Part shown: piece by piece, positions 17,196 through 25,948 of the stretch | How the letters are laid out: each line of letters begins with the position of its first letter | Numbering within the stretch: position 1 is the first letter of the stretch | NCBI RefSeq assembly: GCF_004303025.1 | Contig: NZ_PJQW01000012.1 | Coordinates: 1 to 64,000, forward strand | Direction of reading: 5' to 3' | Origin: Flavobacterium sp. J27 | GTDB lineage: Bacteria > Bacteroidota > Bacteroidia > Flavobacteriales > Flavobacteriaceae | DNA: 64,000 nucleotides | Notes under the pieces: generated by a model | Databases searched by the model: none | Told to the model about the DNA's origin: nothing | What the model saw: the letters and a program-made list of their open reading frames with translations, nothing else | Translations under genes and position numbers: made by a program

Positions 17196-18302
17196 ATGAA
17201 GATAGGTTTTGAAGCAAAAAGGGTATTTCACAATAAAACTGGGTTAGGAAATTACAGTAGAGATTTAGTACGCATGATAGCCACAAAATTTCCAGAAACT
17301 TCACTTTTCCTGTATAATCCCAAAAAAGCTAAAGAGCCTATATTTACCTATAAAAATGAAAATATTTTCGAAAGAAATCCTAAAACTAAGTTTAAAAATT
17401 ATTGGAGACAAAAAGGAGTTGTAAGAGATTTATTACATGATAAAATTGAAATTTTTCATGGGCTGTCTGGTGAAATTCCTTCAGGCTTAAAGAAAAATAA
17501 GATCAAAAGCATAGTGACCATTCATGATTTAATCTTCATGCGTTATCCTAATTTATACTCCTTTTTCGATAGAGAAATTCACTTTTATAAATTTAAAAAA
17601 GCAGCGCAAAATGCAGATATTGTTATTGCAATAAGTGAGCAAACTAAAGAAGACATCATTCAATATCTAAAAATTGATGCCCAAAAAATACAAGTTGTTT
17701 ACCAAGGTTGCCAACCTATTTTTAAAACAAAAATATCTGAAAACGAACTTAAAACTGTTAAAAACAAATACCTTTTACCTAATCAATTTGTACTAAATGT
17801 TGGTACCATTGAACCGAGAAAAAACGCCTTAACCATTGTTAAAGCCATTCAAAATATAGAGACAACTCTCATTTTAATTGGTAAAGAAACAGAATATGCA
17901 AAAGAAATTCATCAGTATATTACTTCTCATAATTTACAACATAAAGTACGCTTTCTTAAAGGAATTAATTCATTTGAATTAGCTGCCATCTATCAATTGG
18001 CTACAATTTTTATTTATCCATCTCTATTTGAAGGTTTTGGGATACCAATAATTGAGGCTTTATATTCTAAAACTCCAGTAATAACCTCAAATTCAGGTGT
18101 TTTTCCAGAAGCTGCCGGACCAGATTCGGTATATATAAATCCTACCGATGCTTCCGAATTAGCAACCAAAATCCAATTTTTATTAGAAAATCCTGAAAAA
18201 AGAAGCGAAATGATAGAAAAAGGCTGGCATTTTGCACAACAATTTAACGATGACGTAATTGCAAATCAACTAATGAATATTTATACCTCATTATTATCCT
18301 AA
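17196..18302 (+). CDS. GT4-family glycosyltransferase
   Basis: A 368-residue GT-B glycosyltransferase. The N-terminal acceptor domain starts MKIGFEAKRVFHNKTGLGNY, with the glycine-rich TGLGNYSRDL loop. The C-terminal donor domain has LNVGTIEPRKN and the retaining-GT signature FIYPSLFEGFGIPIIEAL, with the two conserved glutamates. The specific sugar cannot be read. It follows the GT9 gene by 3 bp. Its last 9 bp overlap the end of the convergent GT2 gene (18294-18302), so neither has room for a terminator. Confidence 0.92.
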   Translation: MKIGFEAKRVFHNKTGLGNYSRDLVRMIATKFPETSLFLYNPKKAKEPIFTYKNENIFERNPKTKFKNYWRQKGVVRDLLHDKIEIFHGLSGEIPSGLKKNKIKSIVTIHDLIFMRYPNLYSFFDREIHFYKFKKAAQNADIVIAISEQTKEDIIQYLKIDAQKIQVVYQGCQPIFKTKISENELKTVKNKYLLPNQFVLNVGTIEPRKNALTIVKAIQNIETTLILIGKETEYAKEIHQYITSHNLQHKVRFLKGINSFELAAIYQLATIFIYPSLFEGFGIPIIEALYSKTPVITSNSGVFPEAAGPDSVYINPTDASELATKIQFLLENPEKRSEMIEKGWHFAQQFNDDVIANQLMNIYTSLLS

Positions 18303-19112
18303 ATACTGATTTAAACCATTCTTAGTTTGAATAACATGGTGCTTTTGATTATATGCTCTGATTTTAAGATTTTTATTCCATTCCTCTTTGTTTAAATAGC
18401 CTCTCTCATGATCTAAATGCAAGCAAATGGCTGAATATCGTATTTGTTTGGCTAAAACTCCATAATTAAAAAGTCTTTCTCCTACTTCCCTATCCAAACC
18501 ACCATATTTCATATCTTCATTAAAACCGTTTATCGCAATTAAATCAGATTTAAAACAAGACGTATTATGTCCATTAAATGTTTTTTTGGTTGTGGTTATC
18601 CAGTTCATAAACAGAGTAAAGGGTTTAAACCGGACTAACTTAGACAATTTAAAATTCTTTTTTACATTGTTTTTGGCTAACCAAAACGGATGGAAGCATT
18701 TTTTAGAAACAATATCTATTGTTGAAATACTATTTGAAGTAGACATTGGTAATTTAAAATAACCGCCAGATAAAAAGTAACCTTTCTCTTTATATTTCAA
18801 ATGAGTTGCCACAAAATCTTCTCTAGGAATACAATCGCCATCCGTAAAAAGTAAATACTCAGAGTGTGATTTTACAATTGCTTTGTTTAAAATCTTACAT
18901 TTTTGAAAGCCTTTATCTTCTTGCCAAACATGAATTATGGGATATAAAAATGAAGGTTCAAATTGAGATAATAATACTTTTGTTTTTGAAGTAGAGCCAT
19001 CATCTGCAATTACAATTTCAAAATCCTTCTCTGTTTGGTTTGCATAACCAACAAGAACTTTTTTGAGCCATTCTTCCGAATTGTAAGTGGTAATAATTAC
19101 AGATAATTTCAT
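18294..19112 (-). CDS. GT2-family glycosyltransferase with galactosyltransferase-like C-terminus
   Basis: A 272-residue GT-A inverting enzyme. The start MKLSVIITTYNSEEWLKKVL is the GT2 nucleotide-binding fold, VIADDGS is the first acidic site and LLFTDGDCIPREDF holds the metal-binding DxD equivalent. GGLDREVGERLFNYG in the C-terminal half matches the Glyco_transf_7C region found in polypeptide GalNAc-transferase-like and chondroitin-type enzymes. It is the last gene of a five-gene minus-strand operon that begins with the WaaP-like kinase at 22798. Confidence 0.9.
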   Translation of the reverse strand: MKLSVIITTYNSEEWLKKVLVGYANQTEKDFEIVIADDGSTSKTKVLLSQFEPSFLYPIIHVWQEDKGFQKCKILNKAIVKSHSEYLLFTDGDCIPREDFVATHLKYKEKGYFLSGGYFKLPMSTSNSISTIDIVSKKCFHPFWLAKNNVKKNFKLSKLVRFKPFTLFMNWITTTKKTFNGHNTSCFKSDLIAINGFNEDMKYGGLDREVGERLFNYGVLAKQIRYSAICLHLDHERGYLNKEEWNKNLKIRAYNQKHHVIQTKNGLNQYLG

Positions 19113-19134
19113 TCAGGTCTTTACAAAATGCACA

Positions 19135-19908
19135 TTAAATTGTTTTTATAAAAGATTTAAAAGTACCAAATGTATATTTTTTTTCTTTCATCCAAGTAAT
19201 TAATTGATCAAATCGTTGAATCATTTGGTCTCCACTGTTTTTAGAAACATATTTAGGAAAATTAAATTTCTCAGACTGATTTAAATTGGTAAACTCCCAC
19301 GGATGAAAGTATATATTTAAATACTTGTCCTTCTTTAATGTCCATTGTACTAAAAAACGATATACTCGTAATGGCAAATTATGAAAACTTAACCAAAATA
19401 AAGGAAATCGAATTAACGGGCTGACAGAAGCAGGTATTTGTAATACATTCTCTTGATAAAAAAAACGTCTCGGTTTATTAAAATTATTATAGCGCCCAGG
19501 CAAATACGTTGGATTAATTGAGGAATTATACGTGTAACCAGCGTTGTAAATTTCTTTTTCATCGACAGGATACATTCTTGGCATTCTAAAACCAATTACT
19601 TCTGTTCCTGTTAATGCTTCCAATTTTTCTTTAGATTCTTTTAAATGAGCTATTTCAAATTGACTATGATGATAATTATGTGACGCTATTTCATGTCCTT
19701 CATTAATAATACGATCAATTACATCTTTAGCATGAATGGCAAAAACAGCAGTCGAAAAAAAGGTTGCTTTTACATGATGTTTAGCTAATAAATCTAAAAT
19801 AGCCATTGTACCAGTAATAGATATTTGAATTTGTTCTTCGAAAGAGATCTCTTTCCCATATTCAAAAGGCATATCAAATTCTTCTATGTCAAAACTCAAT
19901 AAAACCAT
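19135..19908 (-). CDS. Polysaccharide deacetylase (NodB homology domain)
   Basis: A 257-residue carbohydrate esterase 4 type protein. SFDIEEFDMP near residues 5-14 carries the catalytic-base motif (DxE variant), TGTMAILDLLAKHHVKATFF is the second strand-helix and EIASHNYHHSQFE holds the metal His motif (SHxxHH). YFHPWEF toward the end is a typical substrate-site block. It has no signal peptide, so it should deacetylate a lipid-linked glycan precursor in the cytoplasm or at the inner membrane (inference). Its ATG shares a base with the stop of the upstream GT2 gene, so coupling is tight. Confidence 0.9.
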   Translation of the reverse strand: MVLLSFDIEEFDMPFEYGKEISFEEQIQISITGTMAILDLLAKHHVKATFFSTAVFAIHAKDVIDRIINEGHEIASHNYHHSQFEIAHLKESKEKLEALTGTEVIGFRMPRMYPVDEKEIYNAGYTYNSSINPTYLPGRYNNFNKPRRFFYQENVLQIPASVSPLIRFPLFWLSFHNLPLRVYRFLVQWTLKKDKYLNIYFHPWEFTNLNQSEKFNFPKYVSKNSGDQMIQRFDQLITWMKEKKYTFGTFKSFIKTI

Positions 19909-20843
19909 TAGTTAAAGTTTGTTTTTTTAATTAAATAATTTGGTCTTCTTTTCGATTGTATAAATAGTTTACCTATATAAATGCCAATAATTCCCAAGAT
20001 AGTTAGGTTCAACCCTCCAAAAAAAACAATCGTACTGATTACTGAAGCCCATCCAGAAATTACATGCCCAAAATAAACACTATAAATGACGTAACCAAGA
20101 TAAAATATAAAAGCAAATAAAGATAAACCCACACCTAAAAAAATAGCCATATGTAAAGGTCTGGTACTGAAAGCTGTAATACCTTGCAAAGCAAAACGAA
20201 TCATTTTACTTAATGTGTATTTACTTTTTCCAGAAAAACGAGGATTTGATTTGTAATGCAAAGCATATTGATCAAACCCAATCCAGTTGATAATGCCTCG
20301 TATGAAAAGCTCGTTTTCTGAAAAATCTGAAAAAACAGCCACCACTTTTTTATCCATTAATCTAAAATCAGCAGTTCCTGGTTCAAATTTTACATCAGAA
20401 AGTTTATTCATCAAGCTATAAAAAGCTTTAGATGTTTTTTTCTTAAAATAAGATAATGTAACATCATCTTCCCTAATCGTATATACCACATCATGACCTT
20501 CTTCCCATTTTTCTAAAAGTTGGGGTAATAATTCTGGAGGATGTTGCAAATCGCCATCCATAGTAATCACAGCATCTGAAATATCTTTTACTGTGTCTAC
20601 ACCAGCTTTTAATGCATTTTGATGTCCAAAATTACGAGACAAAGAAATATAAAATAATTTTTCATCTTCTTTTGCGAGTTGTTCCAAACAACTTAAACTA
20701 TCATCAGAACTGCCATCATCTACAAAAACAATACGATAATAATAAGGCAATAGATTCATAACACCATGAATCGTTTTGGCTATCATTTCAATGTTAGATT
20801 CTTCGTTAAAAGAAGGAATAACTATAGATACTGTTTTCTTCAT
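19908..20843 (-). CDS. Polyprenyl-phosphate glycosyltransferase, GtrB/DPM1-like
   Basis: A 311-residue GT2 enzyme. The cytosolic catalytic part starts MKKTVSIVIPSFNEESNIEM and includes VFVDDGSSDDSL and VITMDGDLQHPPELLPQLL, the DxD site. A C-terminal pair of membrane helices lies at about residues 228-252 and 265-292. The architecture is that of GtrB/ArnC/DPM1 enzymes, which make polyprenyl-phosphate sugars used by membrane transferases. The adjacent GT87 gene (4-bp overlap) encodes just such a polyprenyl-sugar-dependent transferase, so donor maker and donor user lie side by side. Confidence 0.92.
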   Translation of the reverse strand: MKKTVSIVIPSFNEESNIEMIAKTIHGVMNLLPYYYRIVFVDDGSSDDSLSCLEQLAKEDEKLFYISLSRNFGHQNALKAGVDTVKDISDAVITMDGDLQHPPELLPQLLEKWEEGHDVVYTIREDDVTLSYFKKKTSKAFYSLMNKLSDVKFEPGTADFRLMDKKVVAVFSDFSENELFIRGIINWIGFDQYALHYKSNPRFSGKSKYTLSKMIRFALQGITAFSTRPLHMAIFLGVGLSLFAFIFYLGYVIYSVYFGHVISGWASVISTIVFFGGLNLTILGIIGIYIGKLFIQSKRRPNYLIKKTNFN

Positions 20844-22042
20844 TTTTGCTTACTTTCTACTATTGTTATAGATTCTTCTTTTTTTAAAACCACCATCTCA
20901 TATATTATTTTAAACCAAATTAGAACACACGGCAATGCCTTTAAAGCATACGGTTTAACTAATGATTTATATAGTATTTTAGGGAATAAATCTGTAGCAG
21001 ATAAACTGGTTACAATTAACGCAAATATAAGTAAAAACCAATTGAATTTTGAAATCGGTTTATCTTGTATAACAAACCAAATAGCTATTCCTGTAAAGGC
21101 TATAATATAAGTAGGTGATTCTGATCCAGAACTAAAAATTACGGTAAAAAGCAATACTGAACATAACAATAAAAACCTAAATTTCAAATTTTTATACATT
21201 TGAATTCTAAGATAAGGCAATCCAAAAACAAGTAGTCCAAAAAGCAAGAATGGTAAATTAGATAACATTGGATTACCTACGACTCTTCTGATAATTCCCA
21301 TAAATGAAATATCTTGCATTGAATCTAAAGAAGCATTTTCTCCATTTTTAACCACTAATCTTTCAAACCATTCAATATAACTATTGTTAATAAATTCTGG
21401 TGTAGCTAAAGCCATTGGTAAAACGTAAAACACTAAAGACCAAATCAATAAATACATGATGAATTTAAGCTTATGTTTTGAAAAAAAGAAAAATGCTAAA
21501 CCTACAATGCCATACAATTTTATGAAAGTACCAAGCATTATAAAAAAGGCGGCTCTTCCTTCTTTTTCTTCTTGAATAGACACAAAAGACATAATAATAA
21601 TCGCTGTCATTATTGGATTAATCTGAAAACTGAGTGTTGTGGTAACAAACTCGTTTAAGATGATCCATAAAATAATACTATGATTGACCGATTTTACAGG
21701 CAATTTACGAATAGACCAAATTAAAATTAAAGCATTAAACACACTCCATAAAACCATACCTATAGCATTGGGTAACAAGGCAAAAGGTGCTATTAACAAA
21801 CTAAAAACCGGACCGTAATGATTATGATCAAAATACTCATTAGGATATTCGGCATATAATGAGGTTTGACGAATGGTATGATAAAAAACATTTTTATAAA
21901 TCAAATAGTTGTTACACTTTTGAATTAAGAATTGCTTTGTAGCTGAAAATGCTGCAATTAAAAGTAATATCGCAGAAACATACTTAGGGTTCTGAAAAAA
22001 AGACTTTTGTAAAATATTTTTGAAGTGTAAAATTAGATTCAT
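20840..22042 (-). CDS. GT87-family (DUF2029) membrane glycosyltransferase
   Basis: A 400-residue multi-pass protein with about nine to ten hydrophobic segments. After the first helix comes a periplasmic loop with YPNEYFDHNHYGPVFSLLIA, containing the DHNHYGP stretch that occupies the place of the acidic catalytic site in GT-C fold enzymes of family 87. Family members are polyprenyl-phosphomannose-dependent alpha-mannosyltransferases in actinobacteria; the sugar here is unknown. The stop overlaps the start of the GtrB-like gene by 4 bp, supporting a donor-transferase pair. It is second in the five-gene operon. Confidence 0.82.
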   Translation of the reverse strand: MNLILHFKNILQKSFFQNPKYVSAILLLIAAFSATKQFLIQKCNNYLIYKNVFYHTIRQTSLYAEYPNEYFDHNHYGPVFSLLIAPFALLPNAIGMVLWSVFNALILIWSIRKLPVKSVNHSIILWIILNEFVTTTLSFQINPIMTAIIIMSFVSIQEEKEGRAAFFIMLGTFIKLYGIVGLAFFFFSKHKLKFIMYLLIWSLVFYVLPMALATPEFINNSYIEWFERLVVKNGENASLDSMQDISFMGIIRRVVGNPMLSNLPFLLFGLLVFGLPYLRIQMYKNLKFRFLLLCSVLLFTVIFSSGSESPTYIIAFTGIAIWFVIQDKPISKFNWFLLIFALIVTSLSATDLFPKILYKSLVKPYALKALPCVLIWFKIIYEMVVLKKEESITIVESKQK

Positions 22043-22045
22043 TTA

Positions 22046-22798
22046 TTACAACTTAATACTTTTTTTTAATTTTTTCTTACGGTGAAATCTTTTCTGAAAA
22101 TCAGTTGTTAATTGCCACATGGTTTCAAAAACAACTGTTTCATCCTCTCCTGATAATTTTGCATATTCATTGCTCATAATCATTACCATTTCCTTCTTTG
22201 GTGTTAATCTGGAGAGGTTTTTCATTCTGGTTTTAAAGTTCATTTGAGTGTGAAAATTCATTCTATTTAAATCTACCAAATAGAATTGATAACTTCCATC
22301 ATGTTTATTTTTTATTAATGTATTGCCTGGAGAATGATCTTTAAATTCAATTCCATTTTGATGCAATTTATAGGTAAAATGTACAAATTGTCTTAATATG
22401 TTTTCTCCATCTGGATAATCTGTTTCTACCAATTCTTTATACGTTAAATCACATAAAATATGCTCACAAACATAATAACTATCCTGCAAACCAATAAAAT
22501 TAGTATTGGTCTTAAAAGCTATGGGTTGTGGTGTACCTATTCCCTTTTCTAAAAGAATACTCGCATACTCAAAAGAACGTTGGGCTTTTGATTTACGGAA
22601 ATAATTATAAATAATCTGATTGATAACAATAGGTTTCTTAAATGACTTAATATTTAAAGTTAGCACTTCATCAACTTGAAACAATTTTATCGTGTTTCTT
22701 TTTCCGGCTGCTAATAATTTTCCAGAAGTATGAAAATTATCTATACTAGATAGAATAAGTTCTTTTATGTTTTTATATGTAGGAAAAATACGAAACAT
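22046..22798 (-). CDS. WaaP/Kdo-kinase-like lipopolysaccharide kinase family protein
   Basis: A 250-residue protein with a kinase-like fold. VNQIIYNYFRK is replaced here by INQIIYNYFRKSKAQRSFEY as the N-lobe block. Catalytic-loop residues are seen in EFKDHSPGNTLIK (Asp plus Asn of the HxDxxxxN type) and the metal Asp in YLVDLNRM. It resembles WaaP/InaA enzymes that phosphorylate heptose or Kdo in the LPS inner core. It is the first gene of the five-gene operon and shares a short intergenic region with the divergent GT4 gene. It fits well with the GT9 heptosyltransferase-like gene at 16158. Confidence 0.85.
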   Translation of the reverse strand: MFRIFPTYKNIKELILSSIDNFHTSGKLLAAGKRNTIKLFQVDEVLTLNIKSFKKPIVINQIIYNYFRKSKAQRSFEYASILLEKGIGTPQPIAFKTNTNFIGLQDSYYVCEHILCDLTYKELVETDYPDGENILRQFVHFTYKLHQNGIEFKDHSPGNTLIKNKHDGSYQFYLVDLNRMNFHTQMNFKTRMKNLSRLTPKKEMVMIMSNEYAKLSGEDETVVFETMWQLTTDFQKRFHRKKKLKKSIKL

Positions 22799-22808
22799 CT
22801 TTTTTTTT

Positions 22809-22816
22809 CAAAAATA
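22809..22816 (-). promoter_or_regulatory. -7 box of the kinase-GT87-GtrB-deacetylase-GT2 operon
   Basis: Reads TATTTTTG on the minus strand, only 10 bp upstream of the ATG at 22798, which implies a very short or absent leader. Confidence 0.4.
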
Positions 22817-22871
22817 AGGATATCCAATTAATTATTTAGAAACATATCTTATTTTTACTAAAATTTATTTC

Positions 22872-23933
22872 ATGAACGTTTTTTTAGAATCTCATAATAT
22901 CAATAATAAAGCAGGTGGTCTTGGAACCTTTAATTATCAATTAATTAATGCTCTTTCAAAATTAGACATTTCAAATTTAGAAATCACTCTAAATGCTAAA
23001 CATCCTGAAAAGTTAAAAAAAGAATTTGGAAAAACCTTTCATTATGCCAAATATAAGAGTTTAGAACGCTATCCTTTGTTCCGAAAAAAAACAAAATATG
23101 ATGTTTGGCATAGCTTAAATCAAAATACTAAAGTAGAACCATTTTTTAAACCAAAAAAATACATTCTAACCATTCATGATGTTAATTTTGTAGAGGAAAT
23201 AGCTTCAGATATGAATCATGAAGTAAATAAACGATTTCTTGAAAAAATAAACCGAGCAGATGTTATTACTTACATTTCTGAATTTGCAAAGCAACAAACG
23301 CATCAGTATTTTTCTATAAAAGACAAACCAGAACATATTATTTATAATGGAAATCCATCAGAAATACTAATTGAAAATAGTTCATTTACTCCTACTAATC
23401 ATCCTGTAAACAAACCATTTTTCTTTTCTATTGGTGATTTTATCCTTAGAAAAAACTTTTTATCATTAGTTCAAATGATGAAACATGTAGACGAATATTA
23501 TTTAATTTTAGCAGGAAATAATGACAAAGAATATGGTTATGAAATTCAAAACTATATTAAAAAAGCAAATTTAGAAGACAAAGTATTCTTAGTAGGAAAA
23601 ATTAGCGATGCTGCTAAACAGTATTATTTACAGCACTGTACTGCTTTTTTATTCCCATCTATTCGAGAAGGTTTTGGTCTTCCTCCTATTGAAGCAATGA
23701 AATTTGGCAAACCTGTCTTTTTATCAACGTATACTTCTCTTCCTGAAATAGGTGGAGATGCCGCTTTTTATTGGGAAGACTTTAATTCAGAGTATATGAA
23801 AGACTTTTTGTTTTCTAAATTAGATTCGTTTGAAAAAAACAAAGAATTTTTCATCCAAAAAATAAAAACTAGAGCAGATTTCTTTACTTGGGAAAAAGCG
23901 GCAAAAGCCTATTTAAATTTATATAAGGAATAA
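22872..23933 (+). CDS. GT4-family glycosyltransferase
   Basis: A 353-residue GT-B enzyme. The N-terminus MNVFLESHNINNKAGGLGTF contains the glycine-rich GGLGTF loop. The C-terminal domain has FSIGDFILRKNF (donor-domain start) and the signature FLFPSIREGFGLPPIEAMKF with both glutamates. It is a lone plus-strand gene between the minus-strand kinase operon and the minus-strand gene at 23936, whose stop lies only 2 bp from its own stop. It is probably part of the same glycan pathway. The sugar is unknown. Confidence 0.91.
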   Translation: MNVFLESHNINNKAGGLGTFNYQLINALSKLDISNLEITLNAKHPEKLKKEFGKTFHYAKYKSLERYPLFRKKTKYDVWHSLNQNTKVEPFFKPKKYILTIHDVNFVEEIASDMNHEVNKRFLEKINRADVITYISEFAKQQTHQYFSIKDKPEHIIYNGNPSEILIENSSFTPTNHPVNKPFFFSIGDFILRKNFLSLVQMMKHVDEYYLILAGNNDKEYGYEIQNYIKKANLEDKVFLVGKISDAAKQYYLQHCTAFLFPSIREGFGLPPIEAMKFGKPVFLSTYTSLPEIGGDAAFYWEDFNSEYMKDFLFSKLDSFEKNKEFFIQKIKTRADFFTWEKAAKAYLNLYKE

Positions 23934-23935
23934 AA

Positions 23936-24796
23936 TTATTTAAATAGAAACTTAAACCATTGTCCAATATTTTTCTTCATAAGAAACCAATTACTTATTT
24001 TCATTGATGAGTCGTTCTTGAAATTATTTAAAACTTCATCTAATGAATTACCATTCATAAATTTTAACGTTTTCCAATCCATTGGATCTAAATAAAAGAA
24101 TCCTTCAAAATCATTATAATTGGTTTCATTAACGGCATCCCATTTTTGCATGAAACTCTCTTTGTCAATTTCTTCATTATGCCCCCAATTATCTAATTTC
24201 TTAATTAAATCCTCTCTTTCTCTCGACAAACAATCGTGTAAAGCTATAGAATTCACATAAATTGAACGGCATTTTCCATGGCGTCCTATTTTATAATCTG
24301 GAATATTGGTAGCCACCATAAACTTATCAAACAAGTCTACATACAAAACACCACCGTTAACATTTTTGTAAAGATTGATTTTAAAACAACAAATTTGAAC
24401 GTGTTCTTTACTTGTAAGATAATGATTATACGATTTTAAATAATCTGTAAACTTTTTAAAGTCAAAGAAATATTCATCTGCATCTAATTGAATTAACCAA
24501 TTTCCACGTCCCATTTGTTCTGCTAATAGCTTTCTCTCTCTAATTTCACAATCCATAGTAGAAAGTCCTTCTACAAAAAAATCATCTTCGTAAATGCGTA
24601 TTTTATTTTTAGTGTCAAATTTTTTTACCCAATCAAAAAATGAATTATCAATATAAATATCAGAACCATTCCATGTCTTTCTATTTTTATCTACTGCCAA
24701 AAAAATAGTATCTGCCGATTCATAGACCGGCGGAATAGCAAATTTTAACAATTCGTAATCGTATGAAACTAGAAATCCAACTTGAATTTTATACAT
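23936..24796 (-). CDS. GT2-like (Glyco_tranf_2_4-type) glycosyltransferase
   Basis: A 286-residue protein without the classic GT2 N-terminal motif. It does have the GT-A metal site LIQLDADEYFF at about residues 101-111 and a preceding ERKLLAEQMGRGNW block that positions the nucleotide. This pattern is seen in Glyco_tranf_2_4/DUF-type transferases adding a sugar to surface polymers. The C-terminal third is rich in aromatic and charged residues without membrane helices. Its -7 box TATATTTG lies at 24883-24890. The family call is moderate and the sugar unknown. Confidence 0.72.
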   Translation of the reverse strand: MYKIQVGFLVSYDYELLKFAIPPVYESADTIFLAVDKNRKTWNGSDIYIDNSFFDWVKKFDTKNKIRIYEDDFFVEGLSTMDCEIRERKLLAEQMGRGNWLIQLDADEYFFDFKKFTDYLKSYNHYLTSKEHVQICCFKINLYKNVNGGVLYVDLFDKFMVATNIPDYKIGRHGKCRSIYVNSIALHDCLSREREDLIKKLDNWGHNEEIDKESFMQKWDAVNETNYNDFEGFFYLDPMDWKTLKFMNGNSLDEVLNNFKNDSSMKISNWFLMKKNIGQWFKFLFK

Positions 24797-24882
24797 TAAA
24801 ATAGCAATTTTTGTTCATTTATCATAACATTTCAAGTAACATAAAATGTTAATTTAAATCTTAATTTTTTCTTAATTTTTTA

Positions 24883-24924
24883 CAAATATAGAATTTTAAT
24901 CCTCTTAATTAAAGCTTATATTTG
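24883..24924. promoter_or_regulatory. Divergent promoter pair
   Basis: TATATTTG on the minus strand at 24883-24890 serves the gene at 24796. TATATTTG on the plus strand at 24917-24924 serves the GT2 gene starting at 24952. The plus -7 box includes the TTG at 24922, which argues against that TTG being a start codon. Confidence 0.6.
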
Positions 24925-24951
24925 CATAAACTAAAAGTTAAAAAAATTAAA

Positions 24952-25947
24952 ATGAAAAGATTATCGGTCATTATGCCAGTTTACAATGGAGAGTTATACA
25001 TTGAAGAAGCAATTGAAAGTATTTTAAATCAAACATTTACCAACTTCAATTTAATCATTTTAAACGATAATTCTACTGATTCTACTGTTAAAATAATTGA
25101 AAAATTTCAAGAAAAAGATGATCGAATAATTTTAATTTCTAAAACTAAGAATTTAGGTCCTGCAAATTTAAGGAATGAAGGAATTGATATAGCTGACACT
25201 GAATATGTGGCTTTATTAGATGCCGATGATATTGCGCTATCTACTCGTTTTGAAAAACAAATTAAAGTTTTAGATAGTAATCCAAATTTAGGTCTTTGTG
25301 GTACATGGTTTACTATTTTTGGAGACAAAAAAGAAAAAGTATTACGACATGAAGTAGAACACGATGCTTTGAAAGTTCAATTTTTATACAGTTGTGGTTT
25401 AGGGAATTCTACGGTTATGTTTCGCAAGAGTGCATTAGGTGATTTACGATTTGAACATCAATATGTACCTGCAGAAGATTATGGCTTATGGAGCGAATTT
25501 ATTGCTAAATCCTATTTTTATAACATTCCAGAATCGTTAGTAAGATATCGTTGGCATCCAGGAAATATCAGTCAGACCAAAGAAGAAAATTTAAGAATTG
25601 CTGAAGTTGCCATTAAAAAAAGACAATTAGAACGATTAGAAATTTCTTCAAATGACCCTAAAAGTATTTATTATGTAAATGCCGTGTGTCTAAAAAGAAA
25701 GCAAACTCCAGAAGACATAATAGGAACCATTACAGCAGCTAAAGTAGTCTTAGAAAAAAATAAGAAATTAGGCATTTACCATCAAGCTATTCTTACGAAA
25801 CATATTGATGAAGTAATCATTCGAACCATTCGAAATGCTAGTAGCTACCATTCTAAATTTTATACCTTTATAAAAAAGGAATCGGGTTATTTCAAAAAGA
25901 TGCCTTTACTAGACAAAATAATGTTCTTTTTTAAATGTAAAATATAA
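24952..25947 (+). CDS. GT2-family glycosyltransferase
   Basis: A 331-residue GT-A enzyme starting MKRLSVIMPVYNGELYIEEA, with LNDNSTDST and VALLDADDIALSTRF (DxD) as nucleotide and metal sites. The ATG at 24952 is chosen over an upstream in-frame TTG at 24922 because the TTG lies inside the -7 promoter box. A C-terminal helical extension of about 100 residues has the EDYGLWSEF block usual for bacterial surface-glycan GT2 enzymes. It is convergent with the next GT2 gene, with 1 bp between their stops. Confidence 0.92.
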   Translation: MKRLSVIMPVYNGELYIEEAIESILNQTFTNFNLIILNDNSTDSTVKIIEKFQEKDDRIILISKTKNLGPANLRNEGIDIADTEYVALLDADDIALSTRFEKQIKVLDSNPNLGLCGTWFTIFGDKKEKVLRHEVEHDALKVQFLYSCGLGNSTVMFRKSALGDLRFEHQYVPAEDYGLWSEFIAKSYFYNIPESLVRYRWHPGNISQTKEENLRIAEVAIKKRQLERLEISSNDPKSIYYVNAVCLKRKQTPEDIIGTITAAKVVLEKNKKLGIYHQAILTKHIDEVIIRTIRNASSYHSKFYTFIKKESGYFKKMPLLDKIMFFFKCKI

Positions 25948-25948
25948 T

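Noticed and set aside
24922..24951. In-frame TTG start extending the GT2 gene at 24952
   Set aside because: The TTG is part of the TATATTTG -7 box, and the extra residues (HKLKVKKIK) are not part of the GT2 fold; the ATG at 24952 gives the standard N-terminus.
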